Shown piece after piece: positions 15,093-26,280 of a stretch of DNA of 64,000 nt. The stretch is from Spirochaetales bacterium (GTDB taxonomy: Bacteria > Spirochaetota > Leptospiria > Leptospirales > Leptonemataceae): the NCBI GenBank assembly GCA_024233935.1, contig JACKOY010000019.1, forward strand, positions 18,829-82,828, given 5' to 3'. The position numbers were made by a program, and so were the translations under genes. Under the pieces are notes generated by a model. That model saw nothing but the letters and a program-made list of their open reading frames with translations. It did not search any database and was not told the DNA's origin. Numbering within the stretch: the first letter of the stretch is position 1; the number at the start of each line of letters is the position of its first letter.

Positions 15093-16904
15093 ATGACAGA
15101 ACCAGGGCATCCCGCTTCAGACTCGGCCCGGTATCGGGTTTTTATCCCGCCGGCCTGGCGCGCTCTGGCGGCTCTGTCGTATTTGAGCGTCTTCTTCGCC
15201 TTCGGACTCGTACTTCCTGCGGCAGTCTATGTTCTGTACCGCCGGTCGGCCTTTCTACGCCTGCATGCGCTTACGGCGGGGCTTTTGCACGCCATCGGTC
15301 TTGCGATTGAGGTTCTGTTGCGTCTTCCGGCCTGGCTATTTTTGATCGAAATTGAAGGCCAGACCCTTCTCGCGCCCGATCAGATCCTGGGTTCGTTGCT
15401 CAAAGAACAGCTGTTTGCCCTCACCGTGATCGTGCTTATGAGCACGCTCGCCCTGGCCACCCTTCTGGCCAGCGCCGGTCGCGATCAACCCCTGCGTCCA
15501 CGCCCCGGCCGGGTCCGAAGCGAAAGTGTCTTGAGCATGGCGCTTCTGGCTTCGGTTGCCACTCCGCTCTTGTTGTACTGGGCGCCGCTCTGGGGTTCGC
15601 TCGCCCCCGACGGGACTCCCGGCGGCGTTCTGGATCTCGACGTGCGCCGTTTTGAGAACCCGTATCTTTTGGTGCCTGGCCACGCGATCCTTTTGTGGTG
15701 CGCGACCCTGGCCCTGGTGGCGGCGCGCGGGCAGACTTTCCCGTTTCGCAGTGCTCGCCGCCTTTTCGTACGTTTTGAACGCGACCAGCGTAAGACCGGC
15801 GTTGCCCGGCGAGCCCCGGCCCTGTTGCGCGCCCGGCTTCTGCCGGGCTGGGGCCAGTTTTATGCCGGCGAACGGGTGGCCGGCCTGTTCACGCTATCTG
15901 CCTTTCTTCTGGTTTTGCTTTTCTTGTGGCTCTCGGTGGGCCTGAACTACGGCCGCCTGGTTGAAGGCATGCCCGGGCTGAACGAAAACTTCGCCTGGTA
16001 TTTTCTGGACCAACTGGGTTTGCGAACCCACGTTTTGCCCGACGAACGTTTCATGGAAGTCTTCGGCAACTGGGTCGCCCTGGGTCTGCTTTCCGGCTTG
16101 CTCGTGCTCGCATTTTTCTATTCCGATTACGCCACGCGCCAGTTGTTTGCGGGACCGGGAAGGCGTCGCTGGTTGCAGACCGTCAGCCATTCACTGATCT
16201 TACACATGTTTCCCGTCACGCTCTTGTTGTTGATGCCCGTTTCTCTGCTTTCGCCCTTTCCGCCACCGGGGGGAGCGCCAACCGAACCCCAGCTCACACT
16301 GGTCAGTTCGTACGATCCCGGAGACCAGGAGCCGGAGCTCAATGGGAGCGTTTCCAGCGGCGAAAACGGACAGGACGAAAACACGGCGGCGCCCCGCGAA
16401 CGCGCCCGGCCCGCCGCACCGCAAGGTCCGGGTGTGCGCGCCGAACCGAGCGAAAGCGCTGTTGCGGAAGAATCGCAGGAAGAACCGGAGGACCAGGAAA
16501 CCCTCGGCCTTTCACAGGAGGAAGAGCATAGTGAACGCGCGGGGGAACGACGTCAGCAAACCTACAGCAACTACCTCAGCGTAAAAATACGCGCCCCGGA
16601 AGACGAGTTGAACTACTGGGAGTCTTTACCGGTTCCGTACTCGGCCGTTTTTGAGTATCGCATCACCGCCGATGGCGTTGTCTACGGCGTGCGTATTGTG
16701 GAAGGTTCCGGCCATCCCGAGGCCGATGAATTGACCGTCCAACTCATCGAAACGATGGGGGTGGTGTTGCCGCCGCCGGGAGGCACATCGGTCGTTGTTA
16801 CGGAACTTTTCTGGAATACGTTGCCGGGTGACCCTTCGCTTCCGACTCCGCTGCAGCGCGACCTTTCTACGGCCTTTGATGGCCGCATCATTCGCCCCCT
16901 CTGA
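15093..16904 (+). CDS. Polytopic membrane protein with TonB-like C-terminal domain
   Basis: 603 residues. The N-terminal third has several helices with a Tic20/DUF4870-like opening (YLSVFFAFGLVLPAAVYVLY). The middle carries LLPGWGQFYAGERVAG (about 250-265), the signature of small 'GWGQxY-G' membrane modules. A Pro/Glu-rich, disordered linker (about 395-490) follows. The C-terminal region at 491-563 resembles a TonB C-terminal fold, with a basic stretch, FEYRITADGVVYGVRIVEGSG and then a helix. TonB domains carry energy from inner to outer membrane, but ExbB/ExbD are not nearby, so the role is inferred. The stop is one base before the ATG of the PrsW gene: one operon. It is divergent from glyQS with 50 bp between. 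Confidence 0.68.
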   Translation: MTEPGHPASDSARYRVFIPPAWRALAALSYLSVFFAFGLVLPAAVYVLYRRSAFLRLHALTAGLLHAIGLAIEVLLRLPAWLFLIEIEGQTLLAPDQILGSLLKEQLFALTVIVLMSTLALATLLASAGRDQPLRPRPGRVRSESVLSMALLASVATPLLLYWAPLWGSLAPDGTPGGVLDLDVRRFENPYLLVPGHAILLWCATLALVAARGQTFPFRSARRLFVRFERDQRKTGVARRAPALLRARLLPGWGQFYAGERVAGLFTLSAFLLVLLFLWLSVGLNYGRLVEGMPGLNENFAWYFLDQLGLRTHVLPDERFMEVFGNWVALGLLSGLLVLAFFYSDYATRQLFAGPGRRRWLQTVSHSLILHMFPVTLLLLMPVSLLSPFPPPGGAPTEPQLTLVSSYDPGDQEPELNGSVSSGENGQDENTAAPRERARPAAPQGPGVRAEPSESAVAEESQEEPEDQETLGLSQEEEHSERAGERRQQTYSNYLSVKIRAPEDELNYWESLPVPYSAVFEYRITADGVVYGVRIVEGSGHPEADELTVQLIETMGVVLPPPGGTSVVVTELFWNTLPGDPSLPTPLQRDLSTAFDGRIIRPL

Positions 16905-16905
16905 C

Positions 16906-18615
16906 ATGAACCCTTTCGAGATCCCCGACTACGCGGCCTACATCCTGGCCTTTTTGACAGTGGCGCCCTATGTGTTGCTGCTCAACTTCAAGGCCCTGCG
17001 CGAACACGCCGGTTGGTTCGGTCGCTTCTGGGATCGTCAGGTGGCTTCGCGCCTGGACGGAATTTCGACCCGTTTCTTCAGTCCTGCGGTCTGGCTGGGA
17101 TTTTTGGGCGGCTTCGGCGCGGTCTTTCTTACGGACCTTGTAAACGACAATTGGCTTCTCCAGGATCCGGTCGGTTCTCATGTCGGCGAACCGATCAGCT
17201 TTACGCTCTATATCTCTTTTATTCGGGCGGGCCTGGTCGAAGAAGTCTTCAAGTGTGCCATCGCATTTGGCCTGTCTTTTGTGATCGGGTTTCGCCGCGG
17301 CCGCGGCTTCACAGGGGCGATTCCCTTTTTGTGCGCAGCCGTTGGATTGGGCTTCGCCTTTCTCGAGAATGCACTTTTTATTTCGGCGCTCGGCTTTACC
17401 GGACCCGCGCAACTGGTGGTCGGGCGGGCCATCGCCAGTGCGGCCCACGTGCTCATGGGGCTGAGCTTTGGATTGGGCCTGCTGGCGTTCCGCAAGCGCG
17501 GGATGGTTCTGGCGGCTTTGTTGTCTCTGTTGATCGCCATACTGATCCATGGGATCTTCGATTTCTTTGCCATTCCCCAGGGCGCTTTCCCCTCATTTCT
17601 GACTTTTGCGTTCTTGTGTTTGGTGTTTGTCCTGGCGCTTTCGGTCATGTACGGGCTGCTTCCGGCCACACGTTATCGGCCGCTGCGGCGCGCGCACGAT
17701 CTGGAACACGAACTTTTCGTCCACCCCCGATCCCGCCCGACCGGCGGCGGGATCGGGGACCGCCCGCCTTTGCCCGCCGAGCAGTGGTCTCCGGCCATGG
17801 ATGCTCTGTGGCAGGAAAGACTGGAAGCGGTTCCTCCACCGGTTTCGGACCTCGCCGGGCGCTTGCGCAAAGACGGGTTCGCGGCAAGGTTTCCGGAGTC
17901 TCAGGAAGCCCCTTTTGGTCCCGGGGATTTTGTTCGTCTACCTGTGGAACTGGGGTCGGCTTTGGCTCGCGAAGAGTACCGCGGTCCCGTACCGGAAACA
18001 CTCAAACAGCCGTGGTCCACGACCGAGGCGTTCTACTCCGAACACTACGGCAGCGGTTCGCAAGCCGATCGAGTGTGGGACAGTACGATTTTTGCTCTGG
18101 ATCCGGCGCTCTACGATCCTTTGCTTTTGAATCACGGCGTTCGTCTTGAAGAACTGAGCCCGTTGCGTGTCCTGGAGTTTCACAACGCGGTGCCCGGCCA
18201 GGTAGTCTATCTCAGTCTGGGACTCGAAGCGCTGTACGGTTTTGAGTTCTGGGTGAGCTTTCCGCACGCACAACCCATGATACGCTGGTTCTTTCTACGA
18301 ATGGCTGCCGTCCGCCCGGAGCAGGCGCCCTGGGTGCGCATGTTTTCACCCATGCCGGTCGCTTCATCGCTCGAACTTGGAGAGCCCCGGGGCTGGCTGC
18401 GCTTTTACCTGCCGTTGCCGCTACTGCATGGGCCGACCGTGAAGGCCCTTGCTGACAGAAACGTACCCGAAGAACGCTGGCCGGTTGAAATACTTTTTGG
18501 CTCCATTCCGGACGGAACCTTTATCATTCGCTCGGGGGTGGAAGCCTTTCTTCAGGATTTGCGTCGGCGCGGACAGAGCTGGCACAACAACATTCGTCGG
18601 CCTCCGGCAGCTTAG
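16906..18615 (+). CDS. PrsW-family intramembrane protease with extra C-terminal domain
   Basis: 569 residues. The first 260 form a multi-spanning membrane domain with the PrsW/CAAX-protease residues: E112-E113 in VEEVFK, E154-N155 in FLENALF, H181 in AHVLMG and H215 in HGIFDF. PrsW proteins cut anti-sigma factors or other membrane regulators. Residues 270-569 make a soluble domain of unknown type with many aromatic residues (WSTTEAFYSEHYGSG; GFEFWVSFPHAQPMIRWFF), not usual in PrsW. It is translated directly after the TonB-like protein, so a joint envelope-stress function is possible. The C-terminal coding end lies six bp from the convergent PAS/ATPase gene. Confidence 0.75.
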   Translation: MNPFEIPDYAAYILAFLTVAPYVLLLNFKALREHAGWFGRFWDRQVASRLDGISTRFFSPAVWLGFLGGFGAVFLTDLVNDNWLLQDPVGSHVGEPISFTLYISFIRAGLVEEVFKCAIAFGLSFVIGFRRGRGFTGAIPFLCAAVGLGFAFLENALFISALGFTGPAQLVVGRAIASAAHVLMGLSFGLGLLAFRKRGMVLAALLSLLIAILIHGIFDFFAIPQGAFPSFLTFAFLCLVFVLALSVMYGLLPATRYRPLRRAHDLEHELFVHPRSRPTGGGIGDRPPLPAEQWSPAMDALWQERLEAVPPPVSDLAGRLRKDGFAARFPESQEAPFGPGDFVRLPVELGSALAREEYRGPVPETLKQPWSTTEAFYSEHYGSGSQADRVWDSTIFALDPALYDPLLLNHGVRLEELSPLRVLEFHNAVPGQVVYLSLGLEALYGFEFWVSFPHAQPMIRWFFLRMAAVRPEQAPWVRMFSPMPVASSLELGEPRGWLRFYLPLPLLHGPTVKALADRNVPEERWPVEILFGSIPDGTFIIRSGVEAFLQDLRRRGQSWHNNIRRPPAA

Positions 18616-18621
18616 GTTCCG

Positions 18622-20406
18622 CTATCGTCGCGGAAGCCGCTTCTTCAGGCGCACCTGATTGCCCCGTTCGTTGTAGAGCACCTCATCAAAGTGGTCGCGG
18701 GTCAAGAGGATGCCGCGGCCGTGGTACAGGTTCTCTCCGTTCTTCGAGCCGGCCAGAGAGCCGGTATCAAAACCGCTGCCCTGATCTTCGATTTCAAATT
18801 CCACCCGGTCTTCCACCAGTCGGTATTGTACCGTTACCCGCCGATCGCTGAACCGCGGATCTCCGCGGCGGTTGGCGAGCAATTCCAGGTAGGCGTTCTC
18901 GCTCATGGCGCGGGTCTTCTCTTCGTAGCCGATGGCCAGGTTGCCGTGTTCAATGGCATTGGTCATCATCTCCCGGATACCGAAACTCAAGCCCATCAGA
19001 GCGTCTTCATCGAAGAAGGCCCCGAGATTACGCACCAATTCATCGGCCAGGTCTTTTACGCGCGTCAGATCGTTTTCCAGAATATAGACCGCTTCCTCCC
19101 GGCGGAGGTTGGCCGGCAACCGGTCGAGGGAAGCGGGCGTTGCCCGAACCAGGACCTGTCCGGCGCTCGCCGTTGTTACCGGCTCAATGCGCAGGTCGAA
19201 TCGGCGCGGCCCGGAGTGCCGAGCGCGCAAACTGAGGCGTTCGCGAAAGGAATCACCGCGCGCGAGTTCCTGGGTCAGTCGACTTCGTACCAAGAGCTCT
19301 TCAGTGACCCCTTCGAAAGCCACCAGATCAAAGAACGAGCGTTCGATCACCGTGCGTGGTTTCCAGCCCAGGGTGCGATTCAGGGCCTGGTTTGCCATGA
19401 GGATGCGCAATTCGGAATCCAGAGACAGGACGATGTCGCGGTCGCCTTCAAAAAGCAGTCGATACATCTCTCGGGTTCGGGCCAGGTCTTCCCGCGTGGC
19501 GGCCGCTTCCGCAGCCGCATGGTTATAGTGCTCTGCAAATACCGCCACTTCCTGGTCGCGGCTCGCCGGGTAGAGCGTTCCCGGGCCACCCTGGGCCAGA
19601 TCGCGGGCAGCGCCAATGATACGCTTCAGGGCATCACGCACGGAAGCCTGCAGAAGAAAGGTCAAAAGAGCGGTCGCGAGCACGGTCAGAAGAATAAAGG
19701 CGACCACGCGCTCCGGCTCCGCCCGGGGTCGGTAGAGCACATAGAGGGCCAGCAACATCATGCTCAAAAGGAACAGACCCACAAGCAGCAAAAACTTCAG
19801 GCGGAGACTCAGCACGGCGCGCATTTCAACCGGCAGTCCCCGGCGGGCCAGCTCGCGCGCGATGTCGCTTCGGTTCGAACCGGTTAGAGACTCCACCATG
19901 ATGTAGGCAAAGTAAGTCAGAATCAACGTGGCCACGACACCGCCGGCCGCAATCACGGCCGATTCGAACACGCTTCCGGAGGCCAGGTAGTGTGCCCCCA
20001 CGGCTCCGATGATAACCAGCGTGGAATAGAAACCGGCCGAGTGAAACATGATGACCGGAGCGCGCTCTACGGCTTCGTACAGAGGCCTGATTGTTTCGTT
20101 GGAGATCTCGGTCAGGGAGCGGCCGTCCAGCCAGCGGTTCAGCAGGCGCACTTTCCGTCCCAGGCCTGGCATTCCTATGGAGCGCAGCGCACCGTGATGA
20201 ACGAAGCTGGCAACGGTCACGAGGACCAAACAGACCAGAAGCGCACGCGCAAACACCCCGAGATGCACTTCAGATTCAGACAGTATTGATGTAATTGCGA
20301 AGTAGCCGTAGCCTGCCGCCAGCCAGCCCACCACATTCGTGTACAGGTTCAGCGCAAAGGTGTAGGCAACCCGGCGCGCAACCGTATTAAAAAATGACTG
20401 CAGCAT
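18622..20406 (-). CDS. Membrane PAS-domain regulator with anti-sigma-type ATPase domain
   Basis: 594 residues from the ATG at 20406. Multiple hydrophobic helices fill residues 10-260, then a HAMP-like linker (ASVRDALKRIIGAARDLAQGG), a PAS domain (LLFEGDRDIVLSLDSELRILMAN, about 340-450) and a C-terminal HATPase of the SpoIIAB/RsbW kind: N box GIREMMTNAIEHGN, then IEDQGSGFD and GRGILL. No histidine phospho-acceptor helix is present, so it is more likely a serine kinase or partner-switch ATPase than a classical histidine kinase. An AAGGA lies 13 bases upstream. An ATG 45 codons earlier, which would add a C-x-x-C motif, is possible but overlaps the upstream gene. It follows the cNMP-binding gene in one operon. 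Confidence 0.75.
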   Translation of the reverse strand: MLQSFFNTVARRVAYTFALNLYTNVVGWLAAGYGYFAITSILSESEVHLGVFARALLVCLVLVTVASFVHHGALRSIGMPGLGRKVRLLNRWLDGRSLTEISNETIRPLYEAVERAPVIMFHSAGFYSTLVIIGAVGAHYLASGSVFESAVIAAGGVVATLILTYFAYIMVESLTGSNRSDIARELARRGLPVEMRAVLSLRLKFLLLVGLFLLSMMLLALYVLYRPRAEPERVVAFILLTVLATALLTFLLQASVRDALKRIIGAARDLAQGGPGTLYPASRDQEVAVFAEHYNHAAAEAAATREDLARTREMYRLLFEGDRDIVLSLDSELRILMANQALNRTLGWKPRTVIERSFFDLVAFEGVTEELLVRSRLTQELARGDSFRERLSLRARHSGPRRFDLRIEPVTTASAGQVLVRATPASLDRLPANLRREEAVYILENDLTRVKDLADELVRNLGAFFDEDALMGLSFGIREMMTNAIEHGNLAIGYEEKTRAMSENAYLELLANRRGDPRFSDRRVTVQYRLVEDRVEFEIEDQGSGFDTGSLAGSKNGENLYHGRGILLTRDHFDEVLYNERGNQVRLKKRLPRR

Positions 20407-20476
20407 GAATGCGCTCGTTTCCTTAAAGGAAGGCTTTTTGGCGCCGCACGACTGGCAAGAACTCTTTTTGCGTACC

Positions 20477-21349
20477 TTATCGGTCGGGGCGGGGAAAGTT
20501 CCGCAGATCGGCGGACTCAAAGGCTTCCCGTCGTTGTTCAACCCTGTGTGCCAGCGTGGTCAATAGCTGCTGGGTCCATCGGGGGTGTAACTGGAATAGC
20601 ATGTGAAAATCTTCCGGCGCAAAGACCAACGCTTCCACGGTTTCTTCGGCGATCACGTCGGCGCTCCGGGGCATACGATCGAACTGCGCCATCTCTCCGA
20701 CCATTTCTCCGGCGGCCAATTCATCAATCTTCCGGCGCTCGCCGTCCGTTGTTTGATGTACGGAAACGTGACCCGACAGGAGGATGTAGAGCTCAAAACT
20801 GCTCTCAGCCTGCCTCATCAGATAGTCACCCGCCTGGAAAGTGTGCTTCAGCTTCTCTACCAGATGCGGGGGAAAGTTGTCCTCGTCTGCGAAGCTCATC
20901 TCGTACAGGGCATCGGCCAGTTCCGCGTCGGGCGTTCCCACTTCGATCTCGCGGTCCTGGCGGAGGTCCAGGTCGGTAGTTCTTTCGTGGGCGTCGTAGA
21001 TTCGGATGCGACGACTCAACTCGAAAATCGCGCGACGGGCCAGTTCCGGGTGCATGGAAAGCGCGTTGGAAAAATCGTCCACGCTCCAGAGCACATAGTG
21101 GGACCCCGGGTAGACACCGGCCGCGCCCGGTCGGCTTTTGCCCAGCAGGTAGTCTTCCAGACCCACAAAGGCCTCCGGGTAATAATTTTCATAAAGGGTT
21201 CGCGCTGAGGTCAGACGGATGCGGCGGCGTGCCCGGCCCTCCAAAAGGAGCAGGATCTTGTCCGGGGCGGCGCCGTCATAGCGCAGCAGGGTCATATAGG
21301 CTTCGCTTTCGCTGATAATCCCGCGACGTACGTATTTTTTCAGTTCCAT
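20477..21349 (-). CDS. Protein with two cyclic-nucleotide-binding domains
   Basis: 290 residues. Two CRP-type beta-roll domains are seen: the N-terminal one is degenerate (DKILLLLEGRARRRIRLTSARTLYENYYPEAFVGLEDYLLG), while the C-terminal one is well preserved, with FELYILLSGHVSVHQTTDGE, then LAAGEMVGEMAQFDRMPRSADV, close to the phosphate-binding cassette G-E-x-x ... R-S/T-A. There is no helix-turn-helix, so it is a signalling subunit and not a transcription factor. A ligand such as cAMP is plausible given the cyclase at 34.7 kb. The gene precedes the membrane PAS/ATPase gene by 70 bp, suggesting it feeds that regulator. GGAG nine bases upstream supports the ATG at 21349. Confidence 0.82.
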   Translation of the reverse strand: MELKKYVRRGIISESEAYMTLLRYDGAAPDKILLLLEGRARRRIRLTSARTLYENYYPEAFVGLEDYLLGKSRPGAAGVYPGSHYVLWSVDDFSNALSMHPELARRAIFELSRRIRIYDAHERTTDLDLRQDREIEVGTPDAELADALYEMSFADEDNFPPHLVEKLKHTFQAGDYLMRQAESSFELYILLSGHVSVHQTTDGERRKIDELAAGEMVGEMAQFDRMPRSADVIAEETVEALVFAPEDFHMLFQLHPRWTQQLLTTLAHRVEQRREAFESADLRNFPRPDR

Positions 21350-21592
21350 GCCCACCTGCTCCCGGCTACATTAGAAGAGTCCCGGGCCGGTTCCGGCTCC
21401 TGCGTGATTCAGGCGGCCGGATCGTGAATCTTTAGCCCACTTTAGATACTTTTTCGTCCGATGTGGCAAACACTTTCACTCTTCCGGCCGGCCTGGAATG
21501 CGAAAAAGGGGGCCGCCGGGTGGTAGCACCGGGTCGGGGAAAAATTTTTCGGTAAGGCGACATTACAGACCGATTATGTTACCAGCCGACAC

Positions 21593-22519
21593 ATGACTAG
21601 ATCTTCTGCAACGATGGGCCGCAACGAACAGGGGCAAGCGAGGTTGATCAAGCAGTTCCAGGACTACTTGCTCGTAGAGAAGGGGCTGAGCGAAAACTCG
21701 ATCTTTTCTTACACATACGATATCAAGAAGTTCCAGAACTACCTGGTCCGCCATGAGAAAGACTTCGTCGAAGTCGAAGCGGACGATATTACGCTCTTTT
21801 TGAAAGAGCAAAAACGAAAGAAAATTTCAAGTCGTTCTCTGGCCCGCGCCGTCGCTGCCCTGCGCCAGTTCTACAAGTATCTTAAAGACGAAAATAAGGT
21901 CACCGCGAACCCGGCAGAGAAGATTCAGACGCCGGAAGTCAAAAAGAGCCTGCCCGATTACCTCACCCTTGAAGAAATCGAAGAGCTGTTCCAGTGCATA
22001 AAAGAGGACGAACCTTTTGAACTGCGCGACAAGGCCATGTTCGAGCTTCTGTATTCCAGCGGCCTGCGCATTTCCGAGGCCTGTAACCTGAAGCTCGAAG
22101 ACGTCGACCTGGAAAACATGTTTTTGACCGTGCGCGGCAAGGGCGGCCGCGAGCGCCTGGTTCCATTCGGTGAGAAATCCCTTTTGATTCTGCGCAAGTA
22201 CCTGGAGTCGGCCCGGGACGAAATCCTCAAGAACCGCTTCAGCGATTATCTGTTTATCAGCAAAAAGGGCGACTACCTGAATCGCAAGTCCGTCTGGCGC
22301 CTGCTCAAGAAGTATCTGGCGCGCACCGGAATCAAAAAAGTCGTCACTCCGCACACCTTCCGGCACAGCTTCGCGACGCACCTGATTGAAAACAACGCCG
22401 ACCTGCGCAGTGTGCAGGAGTTGCTGGGACACATCGACATCTCCACGACTCAGATTTACACCCATCTGGCCAGCCGAACCCTGAAAGAAGTGCACAAGAA
22501 GTACCACCCCCGCGGCTGA
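21593..22519 (+). CDS. xerD: Tyrosine recombinase XerD/XerC type
   Basis: 308 residues. An N-terminal SAM-like core-binding domain (FQDYLLVEKGLSENSIFSY) is followed by the catalytic domain with the full tyrosine-recombinase set: Arg in SSGLRISE, Lys in the beta-hairpin VRGKGGRERLVPF, H-x-x-R in TPHTFRHSFATHL, His in LLGHIDISTTQ and the nucleophile Tyr in IYTHLA. The length and motif spelling fit chromosome-dimer resolution enzymes rather than phage integrases. XerD is the best guess; XerC cannot be excluded. It is divergent from the cNMP gene across 243 bp. No strong Shine-Dalgarno; the ATG at 21614 is an alternative. Confidence 0.88.
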   Translation: MTRSSATMGRNEQGQARLIKQFQDYLLVEKGLSENSIFSYTYDIKKFQNYLVRHEKDFVEVEADDITLFLKEQKRKKISSRSLARAVAALRQFYKYLKDENKVTANPAEKIQTPEVKKSLPDYLTLEEIEELFQCIKEDEPFELRDKAMFELLYSSGLRISEACNLKLEDVDLENMFLTVRGKGGRERLVPFGEKSLLILRKYLESARDEILKNRFSDYLFISKKGDYLNRKSVWRLLKKYLARTGIKKVVTPHTFRHSFATHLIENNADLRSVQELLGHIDISTTQIYTHLASRTLKEVHKKYHPRG

Positions 22520-22563
22520 TCAGTCTCTTGACAACGGGCCGGCCCGGCAAACCGGATGGTCGT

Positions 22564-23613
22564 ATGTCTGACTACGCGCCTCTGGACGAAGCTCTCTTGC
22601 GCCTGGCGCCCTTCGGAATCGAAACGCGTAGTGGTCTTACCAACCACGGACCGATGGTGGCCGAGGCGTTGTGCGCCGTCGACCGGGCTGACGCGGTGCT
22701 TCCCTGGGTGGATCGTTACCGGTCGGGACTGGTTCCGCCCGGCCCGGTCCGTTCGGCCATTGACTCGGCGACCGATCGCGCAGCCGCGTTGGGCCGACCG
22801 GAGCGTTACCTCGACTGGCTGGCCTACTTTCGAAACGCCATCGCCGTCAGCTCTTGGCAGGCCGTGGTCCAGGACGTTTTGCCGGCGTTACTTCCGGGTT
22901 TTTTGTCCGATGCGGTCCACGGCGCGATTCGAACCGGGCATGCTTTGCGGGCTCTGGCCGCGGGTCAGAGTGCCGGCCGCGAGGACGAACTGGCGCGGGC
23001 CCTCGCCCACTGGAGTTCGACCTACTTTGCGCTTTCCTCCGGCAGCAACCGAGAGGCCACCGGTGGCCTGAGTCCCGGCGCCGCGATCAAACGGGTTCCG
23101 CTTCTGCCCGAACACAAATCAAAGAATCTGGTCGAGGCCTGCCGGCTTCTGAAAACCCATGAGCCCTTTGCCCCGGTGATCGATTGGATCGAAGTACCGG
23201 AACCACCAGAGCAATTTGTTTCCGAACTCACGCACGTATTTGCGGATGTGCTTACAAAACACGCGCGCGATCCCTTATCGACGATCGCGCTTGTTCATGG
23301 GGTCACCGGGGCGGCCGCGGTGCGCTCCTTTCTCCCGTTTTTAAGCCCGAACGATCAGTCCCGGGCACTGCGATTCGCCTGGCAGAGCGGGGCGGCCTTG
23401 CTTTGTTGCTTCGGGTCGCGCCCGGCGCTCCGGCCCGGGAAGTCTGCGGGATCGGCAAACCGGGCGGAGCTACTGGACCAGGCCATCGCAGGAGCAGACG
23501 AGCACGCCATCAAACTGACCGCGGTCTGCGTGCTTGAGTATGAGCTGCGGCCCGAGCGTCTGTATCTGGATTGTGCGGCCCGTGCGATTTCCATACTGGC
23601 ACCGCCCGCCTGA
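22564..23613 (+). CDS. Questin oxidase-like protein (DUF4243-type)
   Basis: 349 residues from ATG 22564. The opening SGLTNHGPMVAEALCAVDRADAVLPW... (split here for brevity) and the later histidine-containing helices (HALRALAAG, TKHARDPLSTIALVHGVTGAAAVRSF) match the questin-oxidase-like family, whose founding members are fungal anthraquinone-cleaving oxygenases. In bacteria the function is unknown. No signal peptide or membrane segment. It follows xerD by 44 bp in the same direction and converges on the HAD gene. Confidence 0.7.
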   Translation: MSDYAPLDEALLRLAPFGIETRSGLTNHGPMVAEALCAVDRADAVLPWVDRYRSGLVPPGPVRSAIDSATDRAAALGRPERYLDWLAYFRNAIAVSSWQAVVQDVLPALLPGFLSDAVHGAIRTGHALRALAAGQSAGREDELARALAHWSSTYFALSSGSNREATGGLSPGAAIKRVPLLPEHKSKNLVEACRLLKTHEPFAPVIDWIEVPEPPEQFVSELTHVFADVLTKHARDPLSTIALVHGVTGAAAVRSFLPFLSPNDQSRALRFAWQSGAALLCCFGSRPALRPGKSAGSANRAELLDQAIAGADEHAIKLTAVCVLEYELRPERLYLDCAARAISILAPPA

Positions 23614-23631
23614 GTCCGAAAGCCCCGCGAT

Positions 23632-24339
23632 CTACTGTATGAGTTCGGCAATGTAGCTCGGCACGATGGCGTTACGACCATCGGTCAGCGAATCCAGGTT
23701 TTCGCGCACGAAGCGCTCCACGCGCTCCACGTACGAGCGTTCGGTATGGTATAGAAATATTTTGTTGTAACGGCTGCGGGCGTCGCGGTCTTCCTGCCCG
23801 GCGTTGGCCTGCAGGTCCTCATTGCGACGAACCAGAGAACTGAGCAGGGCGAACTTAAGGTCAACTCCATGGTCTTTCAGGATCGGAAGCCGGTCTTCGG
23901 CCGGCGTTAGAAACCTGGCCTGCTCGAAGGGGTTTTTGAGCACCGGAAAGCGTGGCTCTCCCATCAGATGTTCGGTAATGACCAGCAGGTCGCGATGCGT
24001 GCTGCGTGAGAGCAACAGCAGATCGTGGCCCCGAAACACATGGTTCTGGGCGGTCTTCATGATGGAATCGGGAGGGGTGATATTCGGGAGGTCCGGTCCG
24101 GGTGTGACTCGATCGTAACCGTATTCGTCGAGGGTAAAGCAATCCGTTATGCGCAGGTCGGGAAAGCGCTGGATCAGGTCTTCGTAGAGTACGAAGGCGT
24201 CTTTCCAGAGCACCCGGGAACCCAGAACACCCAGGCGTGCGTTTCGAACCTTCCACTGGCTTTGGGCCTGGTAGACCAGGCCGTCAAAGTCAAACACGGC
24301 CGCCATACGCTCTTCGATTTCGTCGGTTTCTACAGGCAT
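23632..24339 (-). CDS. HAD-like hydrolase
   Basis: 235 residues from ATG 24339. Motif I of the HAD superfamily, AVFDFDG, lies at 14-20, with D17 and D19 as nucleophile and helper. Further along are HDLLLLSRSTHR, a possible motif II with Ser, and ILKDHGVDLKFALLSS, but an acidic motif IV is not obvious, so the protein may be a nucleic-acid-linked or otherwise diverged HAD. Earlier upstream starts would add 56 residues of low-complexity sequence opposite the next gene and are not used. Substrate unknown. Confidence 0.68.
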   Translation of the reverse strand: MPVETDEIEERMAAVFDFDGLVYQAQSQWKVRNARLGVLGSRVLWKDAFVLYEDLIQRFPDLRITDCFTLDEYGYDRVTPGPDLPNITPPDSIMKTAQNHVFRGHDLLLLSRSTHRDLLVITEHLMGEPRFPVLKNPFEQARFLTPAEDRLPILKDHGVDLKFALLSSLVRRNEDLQANAGQEDRDARSRYNKIFLYHTERSYVERVERFVRENLDSLTDGRNAIVPSYIAELIQ

Positions 24340-24414
24340 GGGGGCGGATTGTGCTGGATTTGAATTCGGTTTACGCCAGCCGAAGCCACGGTGGCACTGC
24401 CTTCGGAGACTGCG

Positions 24415-26178
<1,764 letters not shown>

Positions 26179-26280
26179 TCCCGGGGCGTTTCGTAATAAG
26201 CTATTGACGCGACCTGGGGTCCGACATACCGGGTTGAGACTCGCGGCTGCCACGAGCTGCTACGAGCGGACTTGCGGCGC

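Noticed and set aside
15043..15093. Longer glycyl-tRNA synthetase beginning at a TTG
   Set aside because: The extra 17 residues overlap the divergent gene's start and show no family sequence; the ATG at 15042 fits the enzyme's normal N-terminus.
21541..21592. Possible dif site before xerD (TTATGTTA resembles the XerD arm of E. coli dif)
   Set aside because: Only one arm matches; the XerC arm at the proper six-base distance does not.
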